From JBAJNN01 sp036881905 (GTDB lineage Bacteria > Pseudomonadota > Alphaproteobacteria > Rhizobiales > Im1), in contig JBAJNN010000032.1 of the NCBI GenBank assembly GCA_036881905.1, positions 1-23,902 of the forward strand: DNA of 23,902 nt, read 5' to 3'. The notes beneath the pieces were generated by a model. The model saw nothing but the letters and a program-made list of their open reading frames with translations, was not told where the DNA came from and did no database searches. The translations under genes were made by a program, and so were the position numbers. This document shows, one piece after another, positions 6,702-14,855 of the stretch. How positions within the stretch are numbered: position 1 is the stretch's first letter; each line of letters begins with the position of its first letter.

Positions 6702-7334
6702 TCAATCTGGTCGGCATACCAGCTCCTGTTTTTCCACAACCGCGCCGTCGCTGTCCAAATGGTAAAGAATCGGAATGCCCGTGGCCAGTTCGCGTTTAAC
6801 GACATCACCGGCCGACAACTGCTCAAGGTCCATGATAAGCGCGCGCAGCGAGTTGCCGTGGGCGACAATCAGAACCCGCCCTTTTTCGCCGGCAAGATGC
6901 GGAAGGATGACGGTTCTGAAATAAGGCAGGACCCGAGCGGCGGTATTTTCAAGGCTTTCGCCGCCAGGGGGCGCGACATCGAAGGACCGTCGCCACAGCC
7001 GCACCTGTTCGGCCCCCCATCTGGCGCGGGCCTCGTTCTTGTCAAGTCCGGTCAGCTCGCCATAGTCGCGCTCATTGAGGGCCGGATCGCGCCTGATCTC
7101 GATATCGCTCTGTCGAAGCTCCTCAAGGACAAGAGACAGGGTCCGTTCGGCGCGGGCGAGCCTGCTGGTGAACGCAATATCGAAAAAGCAATTTTGCGAT
7201 TTAAGCGCACGACCGGCGCGGCGCGCTTGGCGAATGCCTTTTTCGCTGAGACCGGGGTCGCTCCAACCGGTAAACAGATTCCGGCGATTCCACTCGCTCT
7301 GCCCGTGACGCATGAGCGCCAGAAACCGATCCAT
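6702..7334 (-). CDS. gpmA: 2,3-bisphosphoglycerate-dependent phosphoglycerate mutase
   Basis: 210 residues from ATG 7334, the short form usual in alphaproteobacteria (the E. coli enzyme is about 250). LMRHGQSEWNRRNLFTGW carries the phosphohistidine (His10), NERDYGELTG carries the acid/base Glu, and VAHGNSLRAL carries the second catalytic His. It interconverts 3- and 2-phosphoglycerate in glycolysis and gluconeogenesis. The frame is open to 7400, but the extra 22 residues do not resemble the family, so the start is placed at MDRFLALMRHG. It lies alone on the minus strand, divergent from aatA. Confidence 0.95.
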   Translation of the reverse strand: MDRFLALMRHGQSEWNRRNLFTGWSDPGLSEKGIRQARRAGRALKSQNCFFDIAFTSRLARAERTLSLVLEELRQSDIEIRRDPALNERDYGELTGLDKNEARARWGAEQVRLWRRSFDVAPPGGESLENTAARVLPYFRTVILPHLAGEKGRVLIVAHGNSLRALIMDLEQLSAGDVVKRELATGIPILYHLDSDGAVVEKQELVCRPD

Positions 7335-7504
7335 CGCTCTTAAATCCTTGTCCAATGACGTCGCAACACGAAGAGCCGGAAGACCGCGCCAAACCGTCAA
7401 TATGCGTCACTGGCTCGCGCCCCGATCGACTCTGCGTAAAATACCATCGCGAGACGATATGATGCAATGCGATCTTGCAGTCTGTCCGTGAGAATCATAA
7501 GCTA

Positions 7505-7518
7505 GCGACCACGGTCGC
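7505..7518. promoter_or_regulatory. Inverted repeat upstream of aatA
   Basis: GCGACC and GGTCGC are perfect inverted copies around AC, 57 bases before the aatA start and within the gpmA/aatA divergent region. It could be an operator half-site pair or a leader hairpin. There is no further support. Confidence 0.25.
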
Positions 7519-7575
7519 ACCGTTCCATATATCACGCAAGCGATGTCCGACTGATTTTTAATGAAAGGAAAACCC

Positions 7576-8778
7576 ATGGGGCTCATTGCCGACAGGCTGG
7601 AGGGGATCAAACCATCGCCGACCCTGGCGATCACGCAGAAGGCGCGCGATCTTAAAGCCGCGGGCCGCGATGTCATCAGCCTCGGCGCCGGCGAGCCGGA
7701 TTTCGATACGCCCGATCACATCAAGGCCGCCGCCATCGCTGCGATCCGGCGCGGCGAGACCAAATATACCGCCGTTGACGGTATTCCCGAGCTGAAACAG
7801 GCCATCGCCGCCAAGTTCAAACGCGAGAACGCTCTTGATTACACACCAGAACAGATTACAGTCGGCAATGGAGGGAAACAAATTATCTACAACGCGTTGA
7901 TGGCAACTCTTAATTCAGGAGATGAAGTCGTGATCGCAACGCCCTACTGGGTCAGCTATCCCGATATGGTTCTGCTTGCCGACGGCGTTCCGGTTTTCGC
8001 CGAAACAAGGCTGGAGGCTGGTTTCAAACTCACAGCCGAAACGCTGGAAACAACCATAACGCCGCGCACGAAATGGTTCATTTTCAACTCGCCCGGCAAT
8101 CCAAGCGGCGCGGCCTATAGTCGCGACGAGTTGCGGGCGCTGAGCGCGGTTTTGCTGCGCCATGACCATGTGCGGGTCATGAGCGATGATATATACGAAC
8201 ATCTGCTCTATGATGGTTTGACCTTTTCGACTCCGGCCGAAAGCGAGCCGCGCCTTTACCAGCGTACATTGACCGTCAACGGGATTTCCAAAGCCTTCTG
8301 CATGACCGGCTGGCGCATTGGTTATGCCGGCGGACCGCAAGAGCTGATCGCGGCAATGCGCAAGATTCAGTCGCAGTCAACCTCAAACCCGTCGAGCATC
8401 AGCCAATGGGCCGCCGTGGCAGCGCTCAACGGGCCGCGGGACTTTATCGCCAGGCACAATGAGACCTTCACAAAGCGTCGCGATCTCGCCGTGGATATGA
8501 TGAACCGGGTCGACGGCATCACCTGCCCGACGCCGGACGGCGCGTTCTACCTTTATCCCTCATGTGTAGGCATGATCGGCAGGACGGCGCCATCAGGCGC
8601 CGTTATCGGTAATGATGAAGATTTCGCCCGCGAACTTCTGGAAATGGAGGGCGTTGCCACAATCCCCGGCGCGGCGTTCGGCATGTCGCCTTTTTTTCGT
8701 ATTTCCTACGCCACTTCGACCGAAAATTTGCAAGAGGCTTGCGCCCGCATCCAGCGATTCTGCCGGAGCCTCAAATAG
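7576..8778 (+). CDS. aatA: Class I pyridoxal-phosphate aminotransferase, probably aspartate aminotransferase
   Basis: 400 residues from ATG 7576. The start is set by GAAAGGAAAA a few bases upstream; an in-frame ATG at 7561 has no such site and overlaps it. Family landmarks are SLGAGEPDFDTPDHI, KYTAVDGIPELK, FNSPGNPSGAAYS, SDDIYEHLLYDG, and NGISKAFCMTGWRIGYAGG, whose Lys239 binds pyridoxal phosphate. The conserved C-terminal Arg is in FFRISYATS. This is the AspAT subgroup Ib-like form common in alphaproteobacteria, moving amino groups between aspartate or related acids and 2-oxoglutarate. Some members also act on prephenate or aromatic substrates, so exact specificity is uncertain. It is monocistronic in appearance, with an AT-rich tail (8850-8920) before convergent mutT. 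Confidence 0.92.
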   Translation: MGLIADRLEGIKPSPTLAITQKARDLKAAGRDVISLGAGEPDFDTPDHIKAAAIAAIRRGETKYTAVDGIPELKQAIAAKFKRENALDYTPEQITVGNGGKQIIYNALMATLNSGDEVVIATPYWVSYPDMVLLADGVPVFAETRLEAGFKLTAETLETTITPRTKWFIFNSPGNPSGAAYSRDELRALSAVLLRHDHVRVMSDDIYEHLLYDGLTFSTPAESEPRLYQRTLTVNGISKAFCMTGWRIGYAGGPQELIAAMRKIQSQSTSNPSSISQWAAVAALNGPRDFIARHNETFTKRRDLAVDMMNRVDGITCPTPDGAFYLYPSCVGMIGRTAPSGAVIGNDEDFARELLEMEGVATIPGAAFGMSPFFRISYATSTENLQEACARIQRFCRSLK

Positions 8779-8917
8779 GTCGCGGCCTCTTACATATGAG
8801 CCGTCGGGCAGCCTTCGCAAGATTCCGGATCGACTGGATTTTCAGGATTGTAATACCATAAACTTTAATAAATAAATTAGTGCCTTGTAATAAAATTTTC
8901 TATTAAATTATAAGAAT

Positions 8918-9325
8918 TTAACGGGGTTTAAGCAAACTCACCAGCCGGGGAAGCAAGGGCGGATTGGCCGACGGCATCGGGTGATCATAGAGGCGGATCG
9001 GCTCGACCCATCTGAGTGTCTGACCCTCCACCGCTTTGATCTCTCCGCCCCATTTTCGGCACTCATACAAGACCATGAGCAGATGGAAATCATCATAATC
9101 ATGGCTGGTAAAGGTCAGAGGGGAGAGGGATGACGCGTCCGCATCGATTGCCAACTCCTCCCTCAACTCGCGAATCAGAGCGGATTCGGGAGATTCGCCG
9201 GACTCGATCTTACCGCCGGGGAATTCCCATAAACCCGCCATGGGCTTGGTTTGTGGCCGTTTGGCGATCAAAACCCGACCTTGGGCGTCGATCAACGCGC
9301 AGCCAGATACGAAAACGACTCTCAT
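8918..9325 (-). CDS. mutT: 8-oxo-dGTP diphosphatase (Nudix hydrolase, MutT type)
   Basis: 135 residues from ATG 9325, chosen over an in-frame GTG at 9337 because AAGGTGG lies about eight bases before the ATG. The Nudix box runs from Gly38 to Ile60 (GKIESGE then RELREEL), with the usual Gly of the last pair replaced by Ala. The protein has the MutT order: a VSGCALIDAQGRVLIAKRP strand region, GLWEFPGGK, the box, and a late LRWVEP. It hydrolyses oxidised dGTP so that 8-oxoguanine is not put into DNA. In many alphaproteobacteria mutT lies with argJ near secA; here secA is about 2.7 kb away and argJ is absent. Confidence 0.9.
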   Translation of the reverse strand: MRVVFVSGCALIDAQGRVLIAKRPQTKPMAGLWEFPGGKIESGESPESALIRELREELAIDADASSLSPLTFTSHDYDDFHLLMVLYECRKWGGEIKAVEGQTLRWVEPIRLYDHPMPSANPPLLPRLVSLLKPR

Positions 9326-9340
9326 CACCGATTCCACCTT

Positions 9341-9393
9341 AGAGCAATTCCTTAAGACAGAGGGGGAACCACTTTTCCGTCTGAAATTGTTGT
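9341..9393. repeat. Palindromic intergenic repeat, unit A
   Basis: Begins AGAGCAATTCC and ends in a near inverse of it (GAAATTGTTGT). The core CAGAGGGGGAA...TTTTCCGTCTG folds as an internal hairpin around CCAC. It has the look of the dispersed 'GGGAACCACTTTTCC' intergenic elements of Rhizobiales. It lies just upstream of mutT, directly beside that gene's ribosome site. Confidence 0.55.
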
Positions 9394-9412
9394 AAAAACA
9401 AAAACTTAAAAA

Positions 9413-9454
9413 GCATAATCCGATCCGGAGAAGCGAGGATGATCAAGATTATGC
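9413..9454. repeat. Palindromic intergenic repeat, unit B (first copy)
   Basis: A 42-base element bounded by inverted ends GCATAATC and GATTATGC. Its left 26 bases, ending GGAGAAGCGAGG, are identical to the element at 16645-16687, and only the centre differs. Two near-identical copies in separate intergenic regions show that this is a dispersed repeat family of this genome. Confidence 0.75.
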
Positions 9455-9480
9455 GGTCAAAATAAAGACTTTAAGAGCAC

Positions 9481-9506
9481 CGGTTCGATTCGATCGAATC
9501 GAACCG
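9481..9506. repeat. Perfect 26-bp palindrome
   Basis: CGGTTCGATTCGA is followed with no spacer by its exact reverse complement. Symmetry ends sharply at both edges. It forms part of the repeat cluster between the EamA and mutT genes. It contains a tRNA T-loop-like GGTTCGATTC, but no tRNA surrounds it. Confidence 0.8.
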
Positions 9507-9512
9507 CAGTTC

Positions 9513-9552
9513 AGAGCACGTCCGGTGATCCGGTTTTCACCGAACGTGCTCT
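9513..9552. terminator. 40-nt hairpin element, unit C, likely terminator of the EamA transcript
   Basis: AGAGCACGT and ACGTGCTCT form a perfect nine-base outer stem. TCCGGTGA and TCACCGA continue it with one bulged C around TCCGGTTT. It ends 21 bases from the EamA stop codon, on the downstream side, so it would lie in the 3' untranslated RNA of that minus-strand gene. Its AGAGCA opening matches the other units of the cluster. Confidence 0.5.
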
Positions 9553-9573
9553 GGTCTTAGTTCCAAGGCAGCC

Positions 9574-10539
9574 TCATTGACGGCCTTGTTTCGCGCCCGG
9601 TTGCTTTTTCCCGCCCGGCCGCGCAAGATTTAAAGGCGCCATATTCATATCCGAGAGTTGCACCAGCATCACCCCGAAAATGACCATGCCGAGCGATAAC
9701 CAGATGTTGGCGGTTAGTTTGGCGTCGAGAAAAATCCAGGCCAAAACGACCGTAGATATGGGAACGAAATTGAGAAAAATATTGGTCCGCGCCGCGCCGA
9801 TGCGATCGACGCTGTTGAACCAGATCAAAAAGGCGATCACCGTGCCGAATATCGCCATATAAAGCACCGGCAGGTTGAACATGGCGAACGAGATCGGCAT
9901 ATGGTCGAGCGAAATGGTCGACCAAACCAGAAGCATAACCGCCCCGATGACAACCGAATAGCCGGTGGCGATCAAGGGGCTGACCGAGGCGGTAACCTGG
10001 CGCATGGCCAGCGAATAACCGGCTCAGCACAGGCCGGCGAGCATGAACAAAAGGTCGCCTGCAATTTCTGTGTTGCCTTTCAGGGAAGCGAACGTAATGT
10101 TATCCAGTCGGGATCGAAAAAAGTAAAAAACACCAAGCAGCGATATGCCGGCGCCGAGCAGCTTGACTGCGTTTAGCCGCATCCCGAACAGCAGGGCTTC
10201 AAAGAGAATCGTCATGACCGGGGTAAAGCCGACGATCAGCCCGCCATGGACCACGCTGCTGAGCGCAATGCCTTGGAACATGCATACATTATATGAAAAA
10301 ACCCCCAAAAAGGCCGCCAGAGTAAGCCACGGCCAGTGATGACGCCCGATTTTTTCATGACGGATCAAACCGGTCGTGAATAATGCCGCGAAGATCGCGG
10401 CGGCGAGGACAAAACGCTGGGTTGCCAGCCCCACGGCGCCGACGCCGCCGATGGCAAGCGGGGTGAAAATGAAGATTCCGCTGAACATCAAAGCGGCGCA
10501 GACATCGAGTGCGCATACCCAAAACAGTTTAAAACTCAT
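9574..10539 (-). pseudogene. EamA/DMT family transporter interrupted by an in-frame TGA
   Basis: Two frames in the same phase, 10024-10539 and 9574-10023, form one drug/metabolite transporter of about 320 residues with ten hydrophobic segments in two EamA repeats. The first half opens MSFKLFWVCALDVCAALMFS and ends GDLLFMLAGLC; then TGA (10024-10026); then AGYSLAMRQVTASVSPLIA continues. EamA proteins usually read LCWAGYS or similar at this point, so TGG (Trp) to TGA is the simplest explanation. Everything on both sides looks intact, so the lesion is recent or the stop is read through. The intact family exports metabolites or amino acids; the substrate is unknown. A first-half fragment of 171 residues could still be made, and an internal ATG at 10005 could restart the second half. 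It lies 47 bases downstream of the TPR gene on the same strand, probably one transcript. Confidence 0.8.
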
Positions 10540-10586
10540 CTCTTAGACTCAATTATAAACTCATTTCTATAGAAAGCAGATTGCAG

Positions 10587-11750
10587 TTATATTTTTACAA
10601 CAGAAGCATTTAAAATAAGCTCCAATATCTCCCGCTGCGGGATGCTTCCGCCAATCAAATGCCAGGTTGAGCGCGTCTTGGTCAGAAGGCGCGCGCAAGC
10701 CGTATAATGTTTATTCATGAAATGGCCTATCGCCTGAATGATATATACGCCGGTTTCATTGGTTTTTCGGTCCAAATGGGTCATTGATGGTTTTGAGAGC
10801 AATTTTTCCATCAACCCGTCATTGCCGGAAAGCAGGAATGCGATGGCGGCGTGAGCGTCATTGAAATATGACAGCGAATTATCGATCGAAGGAGCCCAGT
10901 TTTTGGCCAATTGGCCATGATAACCCTCAAGAGGCGAGTGCGAGGGATCGTGTAGAGATACGCGCAGACAGAAATTCGCCGCATCGAGATCCTGTTCCGC
11001 TTCATCGCCGTCACGCAACGACCAAAATGCGCGATAGGCGTCCAAAGCCTCCTGTAATTGCCCCATTTCAAGATAAGACAGCGCCAGATGCCAGTAGACA
11101 TGTATGTTCATGCCGGGGTTGGCTTTCCAGTGCGGGAGGTTTTCGCTGAGAAACCGTATTGTTTCGGCGTGCTTGCCCATGGCGTGATAACAATGGACAA
11201 GAGCATGGACGGCATAGACGTCGCCGATATTGATCGCACAGGCTTTCTCGGCATGGGCCAGGCCGCGATCGGCGAGGCCTTGCTCGCACTGGGCAAAGGC
11301 GAGAATCCCCTGATAATAGCCGCCGAATTCGGGGTCGAGGCACAAATCGCCGGGCTGCAAATACTCACCGTAAAGGTTGGGCCGCCCATGCAAAAAGTCG
11401 AACATGTGCAACATGAACACTGCAACAAAATCCGAATCGTGTTCCTGCAAATGACCTTGAAAACACGTCCTGGCCGCGGTTGTTTCACCGCTTGACCAAT
11501 GGCTGAGCGCCTTTGTCATTTCACAAAATTTTCGTCCGAATGGAGAGTTCCACAGCCCCGCAATCAATTGTCCGGCGCGTGAAGCGTCACGTTTGTTGAG
11601 ATTGCATAAAAGGTTGAAACACTCTAGGAGCGCGATATAGGATCGCCTTTCGTCATTCACCGATTCGTCGGCTTCGGGCGGGTCGCGCAATGAAAGAAAA
11701 CGGTCGGAGAGTTCAGGGCACACAGCGGCCAGTCCGCGAGAATTATTCAT
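10587..11750 (-). CDS. TTC38-like tetratricopeptide repeat protein
   Basis: 387 residues from ATG 11750, chosen because GAGGAA lies five bases upstream; the frame is open to 11792. It is an all-helical repeat protein with TPR-like pairs throughout. Recognisable blocks are AEKACAINIGDVYAVHALVHCYHAMGK around residue 180-205, HVYWHLALSYLEMGQLQEALDAY, SYFNDAHAAIAFLLSG, and the C-terminal LIGGSIPQREILELIL. These follow the pattern of the TTC38 family (WAVHA, W.LAL..LE.G, 'GGS.AQR..F'), known from bacteria and animals but without defined biochemistry. It is a little shorter at the N-terminus than the members I remember. No signal peptide or membrane segment is visible, so it is probably a cytoplasmic scaffold. 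Its partner could be the EamA gene downstream, which is broken. GC content is lower than in the housekeeping genes. Confidence 0.7.
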   Translation of the reverse strand: MNNSRGLAAVCPELSDRFLSLRDPPEADESVNDERRSYIALLECFNLLCNLNKRDASRAGQLIAGLWNSPFGRKFCEMTKALSHWSSGETTAARTCFQGHLQEHDSDFVAVFMLHMFDFLHGRPNLYGEYLQPGDLCLDPEFGGYYQGILAFAQCEQGLADRGLAHAEKACAINIGDVYAVHALVHCYHAMGKHAETIRFLSENLPHWKANPGMNIHVYWHLALSYLEMGQLQEALDAYRAFWSLRDGDEAEQDLDAANFCLRVSLHDPSHSPLEGYHGQLAKNWAPSIDNSLSYFNDAHAAIAFLLSGNDGLMEKLLSKPSMTHLDRKTNETGVYIIQAIGHFMNKHYTACARLLTKTRSTWHLIGGSIPQREILELILNASVVKI

Positions 11751-12092
11751 TGTGTTCCTCAATAAAAATAAAGAGTTGAAGCTCTTTACCAATCTAGCGT
11801 TTCATGTTGAAAGTGAAATCCGACGCCGGTGATAAGGCTTTCGCTCTCTGCCAGTCGGAGATGACCATAACCGGGCGTTACAACTCTTCGCCATGTTGAC
11901 CATACCGGTCCTTCATAGGCCAGATCGGGGTATCAAGGCAAAGCTTCGCAAAAATCCGCGATGAGCCGTTTGCGTATGGGTCGCCGGTCGATTAGAAAGC
12001 AGGCGGGAGTGGTTTGCGGGCGCATGACCCTTCGCCCATGTGCCTATAATCGAAATACTTTTGCGGAAATCCCTAAAGGATAAACAGGATTC
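11751..12092. other. Gene-free region upstream of secA
   Basis: 342 bases between divergent TPR and secA genes with no supported gene in any frame. It must hold promoters for both. A TATAAT at 12045-12050 fits secA. AAAGGA and ACAGGATT close to 12093 supply its ribosome site. Confidence 0.5.
12045..12050 (+). promoter_or_regulatory. Candidate -10 element of secA
   Basis: A perfect TATAAT lies 43 bases before the secA start codon, giving a short leader of about 35 bases. No good -35 hexamer is present at 16-18 bases upstream, so the promoter may be weak or need an activator. Confidence 0.4.
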
Positions 12093-14828
12093 ATGGTTTC
12101 TCTCAACGCGCTGGCCGCCAGAGTCTTTGGAACCTCCAACAACCGCAGGCTGAGGCGATACGGAGCCGCTGTCGAGGCGATCAATGCGCTTGAGCCGGAA
12201 TTGGAGGATTTAAGCGATGCGGCGCTGCGCGAGCGCACGGCACGGTTTCGCGAGCAGCTTAAAGACGGCAAGACGCTTAACGATCTGCTCGTCGAAGCCT
12301 TCGCGACGGTGCGCGAAGCGGCCAAGCGCACGCTGGGCCAGCGTCATTTCGATGTGCAACTCACCGGCGGCCTCATTCTCCATGAGGGATCGATCGCGGA
12401 AATGAAGACCGGCGAGGGCAAGACATTGGTGGCGACCCTTGCGGTTTATCTCAATGCCCTTGCCGGGAAAGGCGTTCATGTGGTGACGGTCAATGACTAT
12501 CTCGCCAAACGCGATGCCGACTGGATGGGACAAATCTATCGTTTTCTCGGCCTCTCCGTGGGCTGCATCACCCATGGGCTGGAGGATGACGCCCGACGGG
12601 CGCAATATGCCTGCGATGTGACCTACGCCACCAATAACGAACTCGGCTTCGACTATCTGCGCGACAATATGAAGTTTCAGCTCGAAGACATGGTCCAGCG
12701 CGGCCATTTCTTTTCCATTGTCGATGAGGTCGATTCGATTTTAATCGACGAGGCGCGCACTCCGCTCATCATTTCCGGTCCCCTTGAAGATCGCTCGCGG
12801 CTCTACACCACCATCGACGCCTTCATTCCCTCCCTCGGCCAGGACTGCTACGAAATCGATGAAAAGCAGCGTTCGGTGACCATGACCGAAGATGGCAATG
12901 AGAAAATCGAGCAGCTCTTGCGCGAGGCCGGGCTGTTGCAGGGCGACTCGCTGTATGACGTGGAAAATGTCTCGATCGTCCATCACATCAACCAGGCGCT
13001 GCGTGCGCATAAATTGTTTCAGCGCGACCGCGATTATATCGTCAAGGACGGTCAGATCGTCATCATCGACGAATTTACCGGTCGCATGATGCCAGGCCGA
13101 CGCTATTCCGAAGGGCTCCATCAGGCGCTCGAAGCCCGTGAATCGGTTGAAATCCAGCCCGAGAGCCAGACTCTGGCCTCGATTACCTTCCAGAATTATT
13201 TCCGCCTTTACGACAAGCTCGCCGGCATGACCGGCACCGCGCTGACCGAAGCGGAAGAATTCATGGATATCTACAAGCTCGACGCCGTGGAGGTTCCAAC
13301 CCATCTGCCGGTTAAGCGCATTGACGAAGATGACGAGGTCTATCGCACCGCGGCTGAGAAATACAACGCCATTATCGCGCTGATCGAACAACGCCAGGCG
13401 CAAAAGCAACCGATTCTGGTCGGCACGACGTCGATTGAAAAATCGGAATTGCTGGCGAAAATGCTCAAAAAAGCAGGCGTCAAACATAAGGTGCTCAATG
13501 CCCGCTACCATAAACAGGAGGCTGAGATCATCGCTCAGGCCGGCGTGCCGGGCGCGGTGACCATCGCCACCAATATGGCCGGACGGGGCACCGATATTCA
13601 GCTTGGCGGCAATGCCGAGATGCGGATCGAACTCGAACTGGCCGAGCTTGAAGACGGCCCGGAGCGCACCCGCCGCATTGCGAAAATCAACGACGAGATT
13701 GCGCGCCGCAAACAGGAGGTTGTGGCCGCCGGCGGCCTTTATGTGCTCGGCACCGAACGCCATGAAAGCCGGCGCATCGATAATCAGCTCAGAGGCCGTT
13801 CGGGACGTCAAGGCGATCCGGGGCACTCAAAATTCTTCCTCTCGCTCGAAGACGATTTGATGCGGATCTTCGGTTCCGAACGCATGGATTCCATGCTGCG
13901 CAGATTTGGGATCGAGGAGGGCGAGGCGATCGTTCATCCCTGGATCAACAAGGCGCTCGAAAAGGCGCAATCGAGGGTCGAGGCGCGCAATTTCGACATT
14001 CGCAAGAATTTGCTCAAATTCGACAATGTGATGAACGATCAGCGCAAGGTTGTCTTTGAGCAACGCATCGACATTATGCGCAGCGAAGATGTTTCGGAAA
14101 CTGTCGATGATATGCGCCAAAATAGTGTTGACGATCTGGTGCGCGGTCATATCCCCGAGCACGCCTATGCCGAGCAATGGGACGTTGAAGGGCTCGAAGA
14201 GCGGCTGCGTGAGGTTTTAAACCTTGATCTACCGATTCGCGAATGGGCGGGCGAGGAGGGAATCGCCGAGGAGGAAATCGGGCGGCGCATTATAACTCGT
14301 GCCGGTGATGCGCTTGAGCAAAAGCGCAAGCGATTCACGCCGGAGATTATGCGGCAGGTGGAAAAGGCCATCGTCTTGCAGACAATTGATCGTCTGTGGC
14401 GAGACCATTTGGTAACGCTCGATCATCTGCGCCAGATGGTGGGGTTGCGCGGCTATGGGCAGCGCGATCCGCTCAATGAATATCAGCTGGAAGCCTTTGC
14501 TTTGTTTGAGACCATGCTGGCGCGGCTGCGCGAGGAGGCGATCGGGCAGATCATGCGGGTTGAAATCGCCGGCGAGCCGCGATTGAGCGAACCGGACCTG
14601 CCGCGGATGTATGGCCATCATCGTGATCCGTTTTCCGGCGCGGACGACATGGCCAGCGCTGGTCTTGCCCTGGCGGCCCTCGAGCCTCGGACCCAGATGC
14701 GCCCTGTCCGCAAGGCCAAGACGCTTGATCCGGCCGATCCCTCGACATGGGGCAAAGTGCCGCGTAACGCGCCGTGCCCCTGTGGTTCCGGCAAGAAATA
14801 CAAACACTGCCATGGGAAATACACCTAA
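12093..14828 (+). CDS. secA: Preprotein translocase ATPase SecA
   Basis: 911 residues, full length. SecA is the motor that pushes unfolded secretory proteins through SecYEG using ATP. The first nucleotide-binding domain has MKTGEGKT (Walker A, residues 104-111) and the DEVDSILIDEARTP Walker B region near residue 210. The substrate cross-linking domain follows. NMAGRGTDIQLGG and the Arg-finger-type region ESRRIDNQLRGRSGRQGD mark the second ATPase domain. The helical scaffold carries LRQMVGLRGYGQRDPLNEYQ. The end is the zinc-binding SEC-C tail PCPCGSGKKYKHCHGKY, which contacts SecB and phospholipid. The start ATG 12093 has ACAGGATTC just upstream. It is followed within about 30 bases by the SLC13-type permease, possibly in one transcript. 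Long antisense frames opposite it are coding shadows. Confidence 0.99.
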   Translation: MVSLNALAARVFGTSNNRRLRRYGAAVEAINALEPELEDLSDAALRERTARFREQLKDGKTLNDLLVEAFATVREAAKRTLGQRHFDVQLTGGLILHEGSIAEMKTGEGKTLVATLAVYLNALAGKGVHVVTVNDYLAKRDADWMGQIYRFLGLSVGCITHGLEDDARRAQYACDVTYATNNELGFDYLRDNMKFQLEDMVQRGHFFSIVDEVDSILIDEARTPLIISGPLEDRSRLYTTIDAFIPSLGQDCYEIDEKQRSVTMTEDGNEKIEQLLREAGLLQGDSLYDVENVSIVHHINQALRAHKLFQRDRDYIVKDGQIVIIDEFTGRMMPGRRYSEGLHQALEARESVEIQPESQTLASITFQNYFRLYDKLAGMTGTALTEAEEFMDIYKLDAVEVPTHLPVKRIDEDDEVYRTAAEKYNAIIALIEQRQAQKQPILVGTTSIEKSELLAKMLKKAGVKHKVLNARYHKQEAEIIAQAGVPGAVTIATNMAGRGTDIQLGGNAEMRIELELAELEDGPERTRRIAKINDEIARRKQEVVAAGGLYVLGTERHESRRIDNQLRGRSGRQGDPGHSKFFLSLEDDLMRIFGSERMDSMLRRFGIEEGEAIVHPWINKALEKAQSRVEARNFDIRKNLLKFDNVMNDQRKVVFEQRIDIMRSEDVSETVDDMRQNSVDDLVRGHIPEHAYAEQWDVEGLEERLREVLNLDLPIREWAGEEGIAEEEIGRRIITRAGDALEQKRKRFTPEIMRQVEKAIVLQTIDRLWRDHLVTLDHLRQMVGLRGYGQRDPLNEYQLEAFALFETMLARLREEAIGQIMRVEIAGEPRLSEPDLPRMYGHHRDPFSGADDMASAGLALAALEPRTQMRPVRKAKTLDPADPSTWGKVPRNAPCPCGSGKKYKHCHGKYT

Positions 14829-14855
14829 TAGTTGAAACATCTCACTCTATTCCGT

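Noticed and set aside
9481..9506. T-loop-like GGTTCGATTC suggesting a tRNA gene
   Set aside because: It is half of a perfect palindrome; no acceptor stem, D arm or anticodon arm can be placed around it.
10024..10026. TGA in place of Trp as evidence of a reassigned genetic code
   Set aside because: Several intact genes here end with TGA (murA, EIIA, atpB, atpE), and Trp is encoded by TGG throughout. One site cannot support a code change.
12741..13826. 361-residue open frame antisense to secA
   Set aside because: It lies fully inside a clearly real secA gene; long antisense frames are expected in GC-rich coding DNA, and the translation shows no family motifs.
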